64,000 nucleotides of DNA from Okapia johnstoni (GCA_024291935.2 CM044313.1:81653001-81717000); one strand, 5' to 3'; shown: positions 1 through 10,810, counted from the first letter of the stretch. Notes: generated by a model not told the origin, from the letters alone. Numbers and translations are program-made.

Positions 1-630
1 GATGGGGAAACAGTGGAAACAGTGTCAGACTTTATTTTGGGGGGGCTCCAAAATCACTGCTGATGGTGATTGCAGCCATGAAATTAAAAGACACTTACTC
101 CTTGGAAGGAAGGTTTTGGCCAACCTAGATAGCATATTTAAAAGCAGAGACATTACTTTGCCAACAAAAGTCCGTCTAGTCAAGGCTATGGTTTTTCCAG
201 TGGTCATGTATGGATGTGAGAGTTGGACGGTAAAGAAGGCTGAGCGCCGAAGAATTGATGCTTTTGAACTGTGGTGTTGGAGAAGACTCTTGAGAGTCCC
301 TTGGACTGCAAGGAGATCCAATCAATCCATCCTAAAAGAGATCAATCCTGGGTATTCATTGGAAGGACTGATGTTGACGCTGAAACTCCAATACTTTGGC
401 CACCTCATGTGAAGAGTTGACTCATTGGAAAAGACCCTAATGCTGGGTAGGATTGGGGGCGGGAGGAGAAGGGGACGACAGAGGATGAGATGGTTGGATG
501 GCATCACTGACTCGATGGACATGGGTTTGCGTAGACTCCGGGAGTTGGTGATGGATAGAGAGGCCTGGCGTGCTGCAATTCATGGGGTCACAAAGAGTTG
601 GACACGACTGAGTGACTGAACTGAACTGAA
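1..630 (+). mobile_element. BovB (RTE) LINE, 3' end, cut by window edge
   Basis: The plus strand encodes the C-terminal part of the BovB polyprotein, downstream of the reverse transcriptase core, and ends in the BovB 3' tail of CTGAA repeats (about 607-630). Frame 2 reads through motifs shared with every other copy here, such as MYGCESWTVKKAE and [18 protein letters not shown] single TGA at 410-412 breaks it, where sister copies read CGA (Arg); this looks like CpG decay. The same frame then resumes ([26 protein letters not shown]) to a natural-looking stop at 617-619. The 5' part lies outside the window, so completeness is unknown. Confidence 0.93.
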
Positions 631-744
631 TACATTACATACTTTGTCAAAATTCATTTTACCTTAAATGTATGCATTTTATTAAACATAGATCACACAA
701 TTCAGTTCATTACAAAGGACCTTTCATATCCTAACTTCCACCTC

Positions 745-1135
745 TCTGTAGCTTAATCTCTAGCTATTTCATCTTGAACTTTTAAGTTTACTTCATTGGG
801 ACACTTCTCGCCTTCAGAGTCTTGTATAAACTGCCCCTTCACTTGATAATCTTCCCACTCCTTCCTCACCTCAAGGAACATTTTTCCTTCAAGCCCCAGA
901 TGGGTTAAGTGCTCTTCCTGTCTGCTTCCACAGCACTCCAGAATAGCACACAGTGGAAGATATATCACATTTTATCAATTTTTATTGTTTGTCTGTCTTT
1001 CCTGTTACATTATAATCTGCCTGAGTACAGGAACTGTGCTTGCTCTGTTCCCACAGCATACCTGTCACAGTTTTGGTTTGTAGTTGGTGCTTAATAAATA
1101 TTTTTTGAGTAAGTGAATGAGTGAACCAATAAATG
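745..1135 (+). mobile_element. L2 LINE 3' end fragment
   Basis: Diverged sequence ends in the typical L2 3' terminus: a gttggtgcttaataaata motif followed by a degenerate TGAA/TGAG tail near 1100-1135. Upstream there is the usual T/C-rich L2 tail region (ctgcctgagtacaggaactg). It has no coding capacity. Assignment rests on recognition of the L2 end only; the left boundary is approximate. Confidence 0.65.
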
Positions 1136-1629
1136 AACAGATCTCCTGAGATCTTCAGGTCGATTCTCAGTGATTTCAAGGTTCTGTTTTCTAAGTGAAA
1201 TTAATTGAGGGCTTCCCCCTTGAAGTGAATGTTATTTTTGGCATGGCACCACACAATTTATTATAGGTATTTTCTTCTAAATTATATTTCTCAGAAGCCA
1301 CCATTTTTGTAGGAGCAGTGAGTCACAGAAATGCAATTCTTGGCCGTGCCTTCCCCCACCACCCCATTCCCCCAGGTAGCCAAACCAAACATTCCATATT
1401 AACCGTGTTTTTGATTGTCTGAAGGATTTCTGTCTGATTTAGGTTGTCTATCAAGATATTTTGTAGTCTACTTCCACTCTGAAAAGGGTAGCTTATTCTT
1501 CCTTTTTTATAATGTTCCTTACCTTTTTGCAAATGATTTTGAAAAAATAGTTGTCATATCTATACTAATATATGCAAACATTAGAGACAAAGCCTAATAA
1601 AATAGCTTCTTATTCACTCTACCACTGTT
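1136..1629. other. Unassigned non-coding stretch
   Basis: AT-rich sequence with no recognisable gene or repeat. The short open frames on both strands have no motifs, no shared codon pattern and no homologue I recognise. Confidence 0.5.
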
Positions 1630-2288
1630 TCTTTTTTAAATTTTTAATTGGAAGATAATTGCTTTGTAATATTGTGCTGGTTTCTACTATACAACAGAGT
1701 GAATCAGCTATAAGTATATACCCCCTCCCTCTTGAGCCTCCCTACCACCCGCCCCCATGCCAACCCTCTAGGTCATCACAGGGCACCAAACTGAGTTTCC
1801 CGTGCTTCCCACTAATGATCTATTTTATACATGGTGGTGTATATATGTCAATGCTATTCTCTCAGTTCATCCCACCCTCTCATTACCCTACTGTGTCTGC
1901 AAGTCTGCTGTCTACATCTGTGTCTCTATTCCTTCCCTGCAAATACTTTCATCAGCACCATTTCTCTAGATTATATATACATGGGTTAACATACGATATT
2001 TGTTTTTCTCTTTCTGACTTACTTCACTCTGTATAACTGGCTCTAGATCCGTCCACCTCTGTTCAAATGACTCTCATTCGATCCTTTTTTATGGCTGAGT
2101 AATATTCCATTGTATATATGTACCACAACTTATTTCTCCACTCTTCTGTCAGTGGACCTCTAGGTTGCCTCCATATCCTAGCTATTGTATTAATAAAGAG
2201 TGTTGCTATGAACATCATGGTACATGTATCTTTTTGAATTATGGTTTTCTCAGGTTATATGCCTGGCAGTGGGATTGCTGGGTCATAT
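1630..2288 (-). mobile_element. L1 LINE 3' end, minus strand
   Basis: The plus strand shows the antisense L1 3' region: a T-rich start at about 1630 (the element's A tail), the tract with gaatcagctataagtatata, then the block around 2090-2285 with taatattccattgtatatat and gggattgctgggtcat. These are hallmarks of antisense L1 3' UTR and distal ORF2. The element is strongly 5'-truncated and non-coding. The sequence between about 1725 and 1990 is less conserved but collinear. Confidence 0.8.
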
Positions 2289-2339
2289 GCTTACCACTGT
2301 TTGTGGTCTTTTATTCTGTTGACATATAGTTTTGAAGCT

Positions 2340-2492
2340 TTTAGGAAAATCTATACTACTATTCATTCAGTTTAGAGTTTCAGAGAGAAGTATTAGACCC
2401 CCCTTCTCAAAGAGGTTAGAGTCTTGTGGAGACTTACAAATAAACCAACTATTTTGGGCTCTAGGACACAATAAAGGCATATCCAGGGCACT
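2340..2492 (-). mobile_element. Possible L2 fragment (weak)
   Basis: A diverged stretch resembling antisense L2 sequence (gttagagtcttgtggagac, then a run like aaataaaccaa). It is the left flank of the BovB insertion at 2493. The assignment is tentative because only short words match. Confidence 0.3.
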
Positions 2493-3102
2493 AAATTGAA
2501 GAAAGTAGGGAAAACCACTAGACCATTCAGGTGTGACCTAAATCAAATCCCTTATGATTGTACAGTGGAAGTGAGAAATAGATTTAAGGGACTAGATCTG
2601 ATAGACAGAGTGCCTGATGAACTATGGACGGAGGTTCGTGACATTGTACAGGAGACAGGGAGCAAGACCACCCCTGAAAAAAGAAATGCAAAAAAGCAAA
2701 ATGGCTGTCTGAGGAGGCCTTACAGATAGCTGGGAAGAGAAGAGAAGTGAAAACCAAAGGAGAAAAGGAAAGATATACCCATTTGAATGCAGAGTTCCAA
2801 AGAACAGCAAGGAGAGATAAGAAAGCCTTCCTCAGTGATCAATGCAAAGAAATAGAGGAAAACAACAGAATGGGAAAGACTAGAGATCTCTTCAAGCAAA
2901 TTAGAGATACCAAGGGAAAATTTCATGCCAAGATGGGCTTGATAAAGGACAGAAGTGGTATAGATCTAACAGAAGCAGAAGATATTAAGAAGAGGTGGCA
3001 AGAATACAAAGAAGAACTGTACAAAAAAGATCTTCATGACCCAGATAATCATGATGATGTGATCACTCACCTAGAGCCAGACATCCTGGAATGTGAGGTC
3101 AA

Positions 3103-3948
3103 GTGGGCCTTAGGAAGCATCACTACAACAAAGCAAGTGGAGGTGATGGAATTCCAGTTGAGCTATTTCAAATCCTGAAAGATGATGCTGTGAAAGTGCT
3201 GCACTCAATATGTCAGCACATTTGGAAAACTCAGCAGTGGCCACAGGACTGGAAAAGATCAGTTTTCATTCCAATCCCAAAGAAAGGCAATGCCAAAGAA
3301 TGCTCAAACTACCGCACAATTGCACTCATCTCACACACTAGTAAAGTAATGCTCAAAATTCTCCCAAGTGAGGCTTCAGTGAACCGTGAACTTCCAGATG
3401 TTCAAGCTGGTTTTAGAAAAGGCAGAGAATCTCTTCTCGGCCTTTTGGCTAAAATCAAGTGTAGAAAAGACACAGGACCTAGAGATCAAATTGCCAACAT
3501 CCAATGGATGATCGAAAAAGCAAGAGTTCCAGAAAACATCTATTTCTGCTTTATAGACTATGCCAAAGCCTTTGACTGTGTGGATCACAATAAACTGTGG
3601 AAAATTCTGAAAGAGATGGGAATACTAGACCACCTGACCTGCCTCTTGAGAAACTGGTATGCAGGTCAGGAAGCAACAGTTAGAACTGGACATGGAACAA
3701 CAGACTGGTTCCAAATAGGAAAAGGAGTACGTCAAGGCTGTATATTGTCACCCTGCTTATTTAACTTATATGCAGAGTACATCATGAGAAATGCTGGGCT
3801 GGAAGAAGTACAAGCTGAAATTAAGATTGCCATGAGAAATATCAATAACCTCAGATATGCAGATGACACCACCCTTATGGCAGAAAGTGAAGAACAACTA
3901 AAGAGCCTCTTGATGAAAGTGAAAGAGGAGAGGGAAAAGTTGGCTTAA
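3103..3948 (+). pseudogene. BovB reverse transcriptase, decayed, with in-frame U2-derived insert
   Basis: One frame of 281 codons covers most of the RTE reverse transcriptase, the enzyme that copies the LINE RNA at a nicked chromosomal target. Visible motifs in order are GGDGIPVELFQ (about residues 14-24), FIPIPKKGNA, motif A FIDYAKAFDCVDH with the catalytic Asp codon at 3556-3558, motif B GVRQGCILSPCLFNLYAEY, and motif C YADD at 3856-3867. Compared with the other copies here, 16 extra residues sit between FRKGR and RDQIAN, encoded by the U2 fragment and its duplicated flank. The ATG at 3103 is not a native start: it only marks where the frame opens after the frameshift near 3126. The upstream and downstream parts of the protein are in other frames, so no complete product can be made. 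Confidence 0.9.
3429..3464 (+). pseudogene. RNU2: U2 snRNA 5'-end retropseudogene fragment (36 nt)
   Basis: These 36 bases match the first 36 nt of vertebrate U2 snRNA, recalled from the conserved sequence, with two differences (T for G at U2 position 4, A for G at position 25). The core cttctcggccttttggct is intact. The match starts exactly at U2 nucleotide 1. It is flanked by imperfect 11-bp direct repeats, aaaaggcagag at 3417-3427 and aaaagacacag at 3465-3475, which look like a target duplication. The rest of U2 (Sm site, 3' stem-loops) is absent and the fragment lies inside LINE coding sequence, so it is a processed fragment and not an snRNA gene. The branch-point recognition region begins just past, or at, the truncation point. 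Confidence 0.85.
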
Positions 3949-4635
3949 AGCTCAACATTCAGAAAACTAAGATCATGGCATCTGGTCCCATCACTTCATG
4001 GTAAATAGATGGGGAAACAGTGGCTGACTTTATTTTGGGGGGCTCCAAAATCACTGTAGATGGTGATTGTAGCCATGAAATTAAAAGATGCTTACTCCTT
4101 GGAAGGAAAGTTATGACCAACCTAGACAGCATATTCAAAAGCCGAGACATTACTTTGTCAACAAAGTTCCATCTAGTCAAGGCTATGGTTTTTCCAGTAG
4201 TCATGTATGGATGTGAGAGTTAGACTATCAAGAAAGCTGAGAGCAATAGAATTGATGCTTTTGAACTGCGGTGTTGGAGAAGACTCTTGAGAGTCCCTTG
4301 GACTGCAAGGAGATCCAACCAGTCCATCCTAAAGGAGATCAGTCCTGGGTGTTCATTGGAAGGACTGATGTTGAAGCTGAAACTCCAATACTTTGGCCAC
4401 CTGATGCGAAGAGCTGACTCATTGGAAAAGACCCTGATGCTGGCAAAGATTGAGGGCAGGAGGAGAAGGGGACAACAGAGGATGAAATGGTTGGATGGCA
4501 TCACAGACTCAATGGACATGAGTTTGGGTAAACTCCTGGAGTTGGTGATGGATAGGGAGGCCTGGTGTGCTGTGGTCCATGGGGTCACAAAGAGTCGGAC
4601 ATGACTGAACAACTGAACTGAACTGAACTGAATGT

Positions 4636-4712
4636 TTTCTAGGTCACACAACTGATAAATGGCAGAATCAAAATCCAGACCTGTAAGGTTTTTAAGCCTA
4701 TGCTCTTTTATA
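4636..4712 (+). mobile_element. MIR SINE fragment
   Basis: Short fragment with the MIR segment aggtcacacaactgataaa followed by ggcagaatcaaaatccagac and a degraded 'tatgctctttta' end. It abuts the BovB 3' tail, so BovB probably inserted at or in this old SINE. Confidence 0.6.
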
Positions 4713-5180
4713 TGTGCCAACATTGCTCTTCCCACCAGGTGCAAGAAGGGAAGAAAATTCAGGAGTCACGTATGACCCACAGTTTTCCAGCAAGGTACAC
4801 TGAATGGCAATTGATGGTGCCTATATTCTGAGACCCAGGATACAGTTGAGGAGCAAGTTTGGAGGAGAACATATTTTGAGATACTTGAAGATCAATGTTT
4901 CATGATGTTGAGAGCAGGATGCCTGTAGGCAATTATGTCCAGCTACCACAAGCAATGGGAATGAGGATCTATAGCACAAACTGTAGGAATGGGTTGGAGA
5001 TAAAGGCATGAACACCATAGTACCTATGTAGTAGTTGAAACTCTGGGTACGTATTGAATCATCCAGAAGGAGTGTGCAGGTTAAGAGTCTTAAACATCCA
5101 TCTATTCATTGTCGCTAGATCCCTCTTAAATATATTATGTAAAAATCTCATGCATGTATCAGGTCTTAATTAAAGTTGGA
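4713..5180. other. Unassigned non-coding stretch
   Basis: No gene or repeat recognised. Frames here are short and featureless. Confidence 0.5.
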
Positions 5181-5325
5181 CTCATTCATTTAACAAATAT
5201 TGATGAAGTTACTGAGTATCAATTATGTGTTCAATAGGGGACTAGGCTCTATGGGGAATAGAAAGGAAGAAGATATAATTTTCCCACTCCAGGAGCCTAC
5301 CATTTGCTTGGCAAGTCAGGTTATA
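5181..5325 (-). mobile_element. L2 LINE 3' end, minus strand
   Basis: The antisense L2 3' terminus is visible: catttaacaaatattgatg, then gactaggctctatggggaa and ccaggagcctaccat. This is the usual order for an inverted L2 end. Confidence 0.6.
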
Positions 5326-5865
5326 TTTATATCCTGACTACTGGAAGTCACAATGCATACTCTAGACTATGGAAAGTGCCAGCATGTTTTATGTTCATGC
5401 ATATGTTTCAAGGAAACCTTGAATGTCTCGTAACAAATCATCCCAAGACAGCCAAAAGGTATAATACACACATCATTATATGAGCTCCTCCTAGTTTGCC
5501 ACTTCTGTTTCTGTTCTCCTCTTTGGAAGCTGTTTATCACTTAAATAATAAAAAACATTTCTTTCGTGAACATGTTATGCTTTAAGCCCATTTATTTTAA
5601 TGCTGAAAAATCCAGGTATTCCGCAGAAAGACTGGAACTTGGAATTGGAAAGCTGTAGGAAGATCCATGCATGACTTTACTCCATTTCTCATCCTTGCTT
5701 CTCTCTGCATGTCTGATTCATTCTTCTCTCTGTAGACTCTCTCTCTCTGCTCTGAAAGCTGCCTGACAAAATCTGACTACCCAGAGTAGAATATGGCTGC
5801 TAAGTGTTTTCTTGGTCTTGAGCCCCTCTTGGTTTTCCTCTGTCAGAACTGCATATGTATTATTT
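5326..5865. other. Unassigned non-coding stretch
   Basis: No recognisable gene or repeat. A short CT-rich patch (tctctctctctgctctg) lies near 5740. Confidence 0.45.
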
Positions 5866-6045
5866 TTAAACTTTATAGCAACACTTCAAGGCTGAAATTA
5901 TTCTTTCTGCATTACATATGAGGAAACTGAAGCTGAGAGAGATTTTTCCCCTCCCCCCAAATCATTGTCATTTGTTGGGGATTCAAAGATAAAAAGATAA
6001 GGCCTCTGCCCTCATGGACTTCATAGCCCAGTGATGAAGCAGATA
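5866..6045. mobile_element. MIR fragment followed by L2-like fragment
   Basis: At 5866-5945 the MIR-type segment tatgaggaaactgaagctga is clear. At about 5960-6045 an antisense L2-like piece follows (gggattcaaagataaaaag, ctgccctcatggacttcat). Both are old and short. Confidence 0.5.
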
Positions 6046-6062
6046 TTCGTTGTTACAGGTAT

Positions 6063-6284
6063 GCACGTGTGCGCAGTCTCTTTAGCCATGTCCAACTCTT
6101 TGTGACCCTATGGACTATAACCCCCTGGTTCCTCTCTCCATGGGATTGTCCAGGAAAGAATACTAGAGTGGGTTGCCATGCCCTCTTCCAGGGGATCTTC
6201 CCAACCCAGGAATCAAACCTGTGTCTCCTGAGTCTCCTGCATGTTAGGCAGATTCTTTACCCACTGAGTCACCTGGAAAGCTCT
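6063..6284 (-). mobile_element. Bov-tA SINE, minus strand
   Basis: On the minus strand it reads tRNA-like head, then the BovA body, with the tail at the low-coordinate side. The plus strand shows the body (gggttgccatgccctcttcc) and the antisense head with A/B-box-like sequence (ggcagattctttacccactg). Flanks form an 11-bp target duplication, gttacaggtat at 6052-6062 and gttataggtat at 6285-6295. Confidence 0.92.
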
Positions 6285-6364
6285 GTTATAGGTATAGACA
6301 TAAATTAATCATCATAGAATCCTGTGAGCAGTGCTATAATAGATTATAAACGTAGAATTATAGT

Positions 6365-6586
6365 GGGCTTCCCAGGTGGTGCTAATCGTAAAGAGCCCAT
6401 CTGCCAATACAGGAGATGTAAGAAACACAGGTTCAACCCCGGGGTCATGAAGATCCCGTGGAGGAGAGCATGGCAACCCACTCCAGTATTCTTGCCTGGA
6501 AAATCCCCATGGACAGAGGAGCCTGCGGGCTACAGTTCATAGGGTCACAAAGAGTCGGACACGACTGAAGCAACTTAGCGCAGCAC
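6365..6586 (+). mobile_element. Bov-tA SINE (cttcccaggtgg-type head)
   Basis: Plus-strand copy with the tRNA-derived head gggcttcccaggtggtgcta, body caacccactccagtattctt and 3' end gagtcggacacgactgaagc. Target duplication: agaattatagt at 6354-6364 and agaattgtagt at 6587-6597. The head variant differs from the cttccctggtggctcag type seen elsewhere here, implying two SINE subfamilies. Confidence 0.94.
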
Positions 6587-6597
6587 AGAATTGTAGT

Positions 6598-7869
6598 AAG
6601 AAAAAGACTGATGCCTGGGAGCATCAAAACAGGGAGAGAACTGTAGAAAGGACATCTAAACCAAATTTGGAAAGATGTTTATCTCTCCAGGTTTAAAAGG
6701 AGGAAAATGAATTCTAGTCAAGAGGCGTCTTAGATTGTAGAGACACAAGAGTGTTTATTATCAACAGGAGGAGCAGTGCTGTCTATGTTTCTTCTTGAAC
6801 CCCTGGCTCACCTTCTGAGTTGACAGCCAAGCACAGGTACGTTAATGAGGAGACTGGCTATAGATCCTGATGAAATGATTCCAAATGACCTAATTTCCAG
6901 TAAATCAAAGAAGAGGACACGTGAAACTAATATTTGTTATAAAAACTTTGTCTTTTGCTCTTTAGTTTTTTCTCTCTTTTTTCCTCCCTACACCCCTACT
7001 CCAACCACAATGTAAATCAACACAGAAAACAATGTGGGCCTTGGCAGTAGTTGCTGTTAGTTTTGAGTGGTGAATACATACCAGACTTGGGCATTACAAG
7101 AGCTGCCTGTGTGGTACATTATACTTTTTTTTCAGGATTTGTATTGTGTCTATTTTACAGCTTTGCATAGAACTTTTGGGATATCCCACCAAATAATATG
7201 ACTCTGGAGTCTATACAGACTTATTTAGCAATAATTTGTAGCTATTTAGCAAACTATGGGTTATATAATCTTACTTATGTCTCTTCAGAAGTAAGACTGA
7301 AATGTAAGTGTTGTCTAAACAGACACTTAATGCTATCTCTAGCTTGTTATAAATGGAGAAAAGTACTAACAGTTTTCACTTATGAGGTACATTCTCTCAT
7401 AGCTAAGCCATACTCCTAGAGATATTTAAATAAAAAGTTTCTCTTAAATTATAAGACTCAATGATCAAGAAAGATTTGTTACTTAAAGTATTAAATTTAA
7501 GTTTCAGTGGAATTATACCTGAACATCTATAAATTCATTCTACGCCTTAAGCTCTGAAGAAGATGGATGTGCATTTCTATAGAAGTCTCTTTCAGCTTAG
7601 CATTTGTCAGTAGGATAATCATTCCCCATGTCATTGTTATCAGAAACAGCCCTCTCTTCTTCTGAACCTCAGCTGAAGGTCTTGCTGGTATAGAGCATAA
7701 TGAATATTGCAATACTAAACTATTTCACTTTACCTAATGTAACTAAAAATCAACTAGTCCAGAAGGACTCAGGATAAAGGCAAACACAGATATATTTAAG
7801 CATCTAGCCCCACAAGACCTCAGCACAAATGGAAAGAGTATCTACTTACAGCAGATAATTTTAAAATCT
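6598..7869. other. Unassigned non-coding stretch
   Basis: About 1.3 kb of AT-rich sequence without recognisable gene, RNA or repeat. The open frames on both strands are under 75 codons and show no motif. A T-rich patch lies near 6960-7000. Confidence 0.5.
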
Positions 7870-8390
7870 TTTTTTTGTCCAAGTGATTATATGTATGTTT
7901 TCAAAAATTGAAAAAATAGAAAATATGCATGGTAAGGTAAGTCCTTCCTCCTCAGCATTTCCCCAGTCATATTGCACCAGCTCTAGAGCAGTCACCATAT
8001 CCAGATGTTCCCTATCCTTCCAGAGCGATGATGCACATATGTGTGTATGTTTGTGTGTGCATCCACACACATTGCTTTAATTTTATACAGATGGTAACAC
8101 ATAATACACATTCATTTGCATCTTGTGTTTTCACTTAACACATCTTAAGGGTTGTGGCATATTAGTCCATGTAGACCTGCCTCATTCTATTTAATTGCTG
8201 CTTAGTATTCTGTTATTTCATTGCACTGTTATTCATTTACCAGATCTCTATTGATGGGAATTCATGCTGTTTCTAGTCTTATGCTAAAACAGACTATGTT
8301 GAAGTGAATATACTTTGCATATGTAATATAGTAATATTTGTCAGATAAATTTCTGGAAGCAGAGTTGTTGGGCTAATGATGGAGAGTGAG
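7870..8390 (-). mobile_element. Old L1 LINE 3' region, minus strand
   Basis: Diverged antisense L1 3' UTR and distal sequence. It has a T-run at the start, then a tccctatccttccagagcg segment, then the conserved order of tctatttaattgctgcttag, ttcatttaccagatctctat and taaatttctggaagcagagt. It is older than the ruminant-type L1 tails elsewhere in the window. Confidence 0.6.
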
Positions 8391-9131
8391 AGAAAAGGTG
8401 TTTTTTTTTGAGTGAAAGTTCAGAAATGATCAGAGGTTTAGTACTAATATGTTAGCTTAGCTCTGTATCTATCTTTCTTGGTGCTTGTTCTCTCCTAGGG
8501 ATTCCTTACCTGAAACTATTCAGACACGATCATACATCTCATTTTTGCTTTCTCACCAATAATCTGAATTCCTTTGTCTGTTTATCCTATCTGCTCCTTC
8601 AGTCATCAAAACCAGATCAATCAAAACATCTCCCTTCTTTACTACTACACCTAGACTGCCAAGTGTTTGGAGGAAACACATGTAGTTTTCTTAGATCATT
8701 TAGGGACTCTATGCTACTCAAAACTACTTTTACTTACACCTAACAAATTGTCTTTCCATTTCTAATATTGGTCATTCCACTGCCCGGACATGACTGAGTG
8801 ACTGAACTGAATTGAACTGAATCCATATTCACAAATTTTTATCTTACTTACACCATACTCACTCTTAGGAAATGCCTTGGTTCCCTAACTTCTCAGAGAA
8901 AGACAACTCGTTAGAGTAAGAACCCCCTTACTTTCTCTTTCACCCTAAAAGTTTCTACATGAAATTCTCAGACTATCTCTGTTTCTGCTTCTTTTTTTTT
9001 AATGCTAATCCTGCCATATATTCTTTATTCCCACTGCCTCTTTATTGATTTTTTTCACCCCAGTCTATAAAAAAATTCTATAAAATAAAAGTCCTCTCTC
9101 TGTTCTTTATTTTCTTCCATTAATTGCTTCC
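8391..9131. other. Unassigned stretch containing a 38-bp BovB stub
   Basis: Pyrimidine-rich sequence with no gene recognised. The only identifiable piece is the BovB 3' stub at 8785-8822, listed separately. Confidence 0.4.
8785..8822 (+). mobile_element. BovB 3'-end stub (38 bp)
   Basis: The last few bases of BovB (cggacatgactgagtgactg) plus the CTGAA-type tail, with nothing upstream. This is either an extremely 5'-truncated insertion or a residue of a larger deleted copy. No clear target duplication was found. Confidence 0.75.
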
Positions 9132-10588
9132 TGTTGTTGTTATTCGTTGTTCAGTTGCTAAGTCGTGTCTGACTCTTTGCAACTCCATGGACTGCAGCAC
9201 ACCAGGCTTCCCTGTTCTTCACTATCTCCTGGAGTTTGCTCAAACTCATGTCCACTGAGTCAGTGATGCCATCCAACCATCTCATCCTCTGTTGCGCCCC
9301 TCTCCTCTTGCCCTCAATCTTTCCCAGCATCAGGGTCTTTTCCAATGAGTCAGCTCTTCGTATCAGGTAGCCAAAGTATTAGAGCTTCCGCACCAGTCCT
9401 TCCAATGAGTATTCAGGGTTGATTTCCTTTAGGATCGACTTGTTTGATCTCCTTGATGTCCAAGGGACTCACAGAATCTTCTCCAGTACCACAATTCAAA
9501 AGCATCAGTTCTTTAGCACTCAGCCTTTTTTATGTCCAGCTCTCACCTTCATACATGACTACTTTGTTGGCTATCTAGGTTTGTCATAGCTTTTCTTCCA
9601 AGGAATTTTAATTTCATGGTTGCAGTCATTGTCTGCTGTGATTTTGGAGCCCAAGAAAAGAAAGTCTGTCACTGTTTCCACTTTTTCCCCATCTATTTGG
9701 CATGAAGTGATGGGACCAGATGCCATTATCTTTGTTTTTTGAATTTTGAGTTTTAAGCCAACTTTTTCACTCTCCTCTTTCACCCTCATCAAGAGGCTCT
9801 TTAGTTCCTCTTAGCTTTCTGTCATTAGGACTTCCCTGGTGGCTCAGATGGTAAAGCGTCTGCCTACAATGCAAGAGACCCTAGTTTGATCACTGGGCTG
9901 GGAAGATCCCCTGGAGAAGGAAATGGCAACCCACTCCAGTACTATTGCTGGAAAATTCCATGACGGAGAAGCCTGGTATGCTACAGTCCATGGGGTTGCA
10001 AAGAGTCAGACACAACTGAGCAACTTCACTTCTGCCATTAGAGGGGTATCATCTGCATATCTTTGGTTGTTGATATTTCTCCTGGCGATCTTGATTCCAG
10101 CTTGTGATTCATCCAGCCCAGCATTTTGCATGATGTACTCTACATATAAGTTAAATAAGCAGGGTGACGTTATACAGCCTTGATGTACTCCTTTCCCAGT
10201 TTGGAACCAGTCCATTGTTCCATGTCCAGTTCTAACTGTTGCTTCTTGTCCTGCATGCAGGCTTCTCAGGAGACAAAAAAAGTGGTCTGGTATTCCCATC
10301 CCTTTAAGAATTTTATGCAGTTTGTTGTAATTCACACAATCAAAGGCTTTAGCATAGCCAATGAAGCAGATTTTTTTTTAATTCCCTTACTTTTTCTATG
10401 ATTCATGGATGTTGGCAATTTGATTTCTGGTTCCTCTGCCTACTCTGAACACAGCTTGTACATCTGGAAGTTCTTGGTTCAAATACTGCTAAAGCCTAAC
10501 TTGAAGGATTTTGAGCATAATCTTGCTAGCATATGAAATGAGTGCAATTGTATGATAGTTTGAACATAATTTGGCTTTGCCTTTCTTT
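9132..10588 (-). mobile_element. BovB LINE, minus strand, split by a Bov-tA
   Basis: Read on the minus strand, the copy runs from within the reverse transcriptase (truncated near 10588, about codon MLKI in family terms) to a 3' tail made of AAC/AATAAC units at about 9132-9150. Recognisable peptides on the minus strand include MNYNKLHKILKGMGIPDH, GVHQGCITSPCLFNLYVEYI, QRYADDTPLMAE (motif C), KIQKTKIMASGPITS and [21 protein letters not shown] Bov-tA interrupts it at 9829-10029 just after motif C. Frameshifts and stops leave no continuous frame. Confidence 0.93.
9829..10029 (+). mobile_element. Bov-tA SINE inserted in BovB
   Basis: Plus-strand SINE with head gacttccctggtggctcaga, body ggcaacccactccagtacta and 3' end gagtcagacacaactgagca. 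It sits inside the minus-strand BovB with a 12-bp target duplication, ttctgtcattag at 9817-9828 and ttctgccattag at 10030-10041. It is therefore younger than that BovB copy. Confidence 0.95.
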
Positions 10589-10612
10589 CCTTCCCAAAAA
10601 GCATTCTTAAGA

Positions 10613-10810
10613 AATTGAAAGTGCATGAGACAGGGTGCTCAGGGCTGGTGCACTGGGATGACCCTGGGGGCTGGAGGTGGGAGGGGGGTTCTGGATGGGG
10701 AATACATGTGTGCCCATGGCTGATTCATGTCGATGTTTGGCAAAAACCACTACAACATTGTAAAGTGATTAGTTTCCAATTAAAATAAAAAATAAATTTT
10801 TTTAAAAAAA
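10613..10810 (+). mobile_element. Ruminant L1 3' end, heavily 5'-truncated
   Basis: Contains the ruminant-type L1 3' UTR end: ggaggtgggaggggggttct, catggctgattcatgtcgat, aaagtgattagtttccaatt and an A/T-rich tail to about 10810. The left boundary is a 12-bp sequence, gcattcttaaga at 10601-10612, repeated at 11039-11050 after the adjacent SINE. Confidence 0.8.

Larger units (their letters stand above)
2493..4633 (+). mobile_element. BovB (RTE) LINE, 5'-truncated, carries a U2 snRNA fragment
   Basis: The copy starts at the very end of the endonuclease domain (GKTTRPFRCDLNQIPYD), continues through the linker (KGEKERYTHLNAEFQR, EDIKKRWQEYKEELYKKDLHDPDNHD), the reverse transcriptase and the C-terminal region, and ends in a CTGAA tail at about 4606-4633. 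Frames shift near 2665-2690, at about 3126 (one base missing) and at about 3936 (one A missing). A TAG stop lies at 4221-4223. About 2.1 kb of an approximately 3.2 kb family is retained. The right flank is a MIR fragment. A 48-bp insertion at 3428-3475 is unlike any sister copy and is annotated separately. I found no convincing target duplication. Confidence 0.94.

Noticed and set aside
3429..3464. A functional U2 snRNA gene
   Set aside because: Only the first 36 nt are present, with no Sm site, 3' stem-loops or snRNA promoter, and it sits inside LINE coding sequence.
3103..3948. A reverse transcriptase frame that might be a retron, DGR or other undescribed RT system
   Set aside because: Motifs and flanking protein sequence match the BovB copies repeated throughout the window; the element ends in the BovB tail.
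9829..10029. tRNA-like A/B-box sequences as tRNA genes
   Set aside because: They are the tRNA-derived heads of Bov-tA and CHR SINEs without an intact cloverleaf.
10613..10810. GC-rich segment as a CpG-island promoter
   Set aside because: It is the G-rich 3' UTR end of a ruminant L1, with few CpG.
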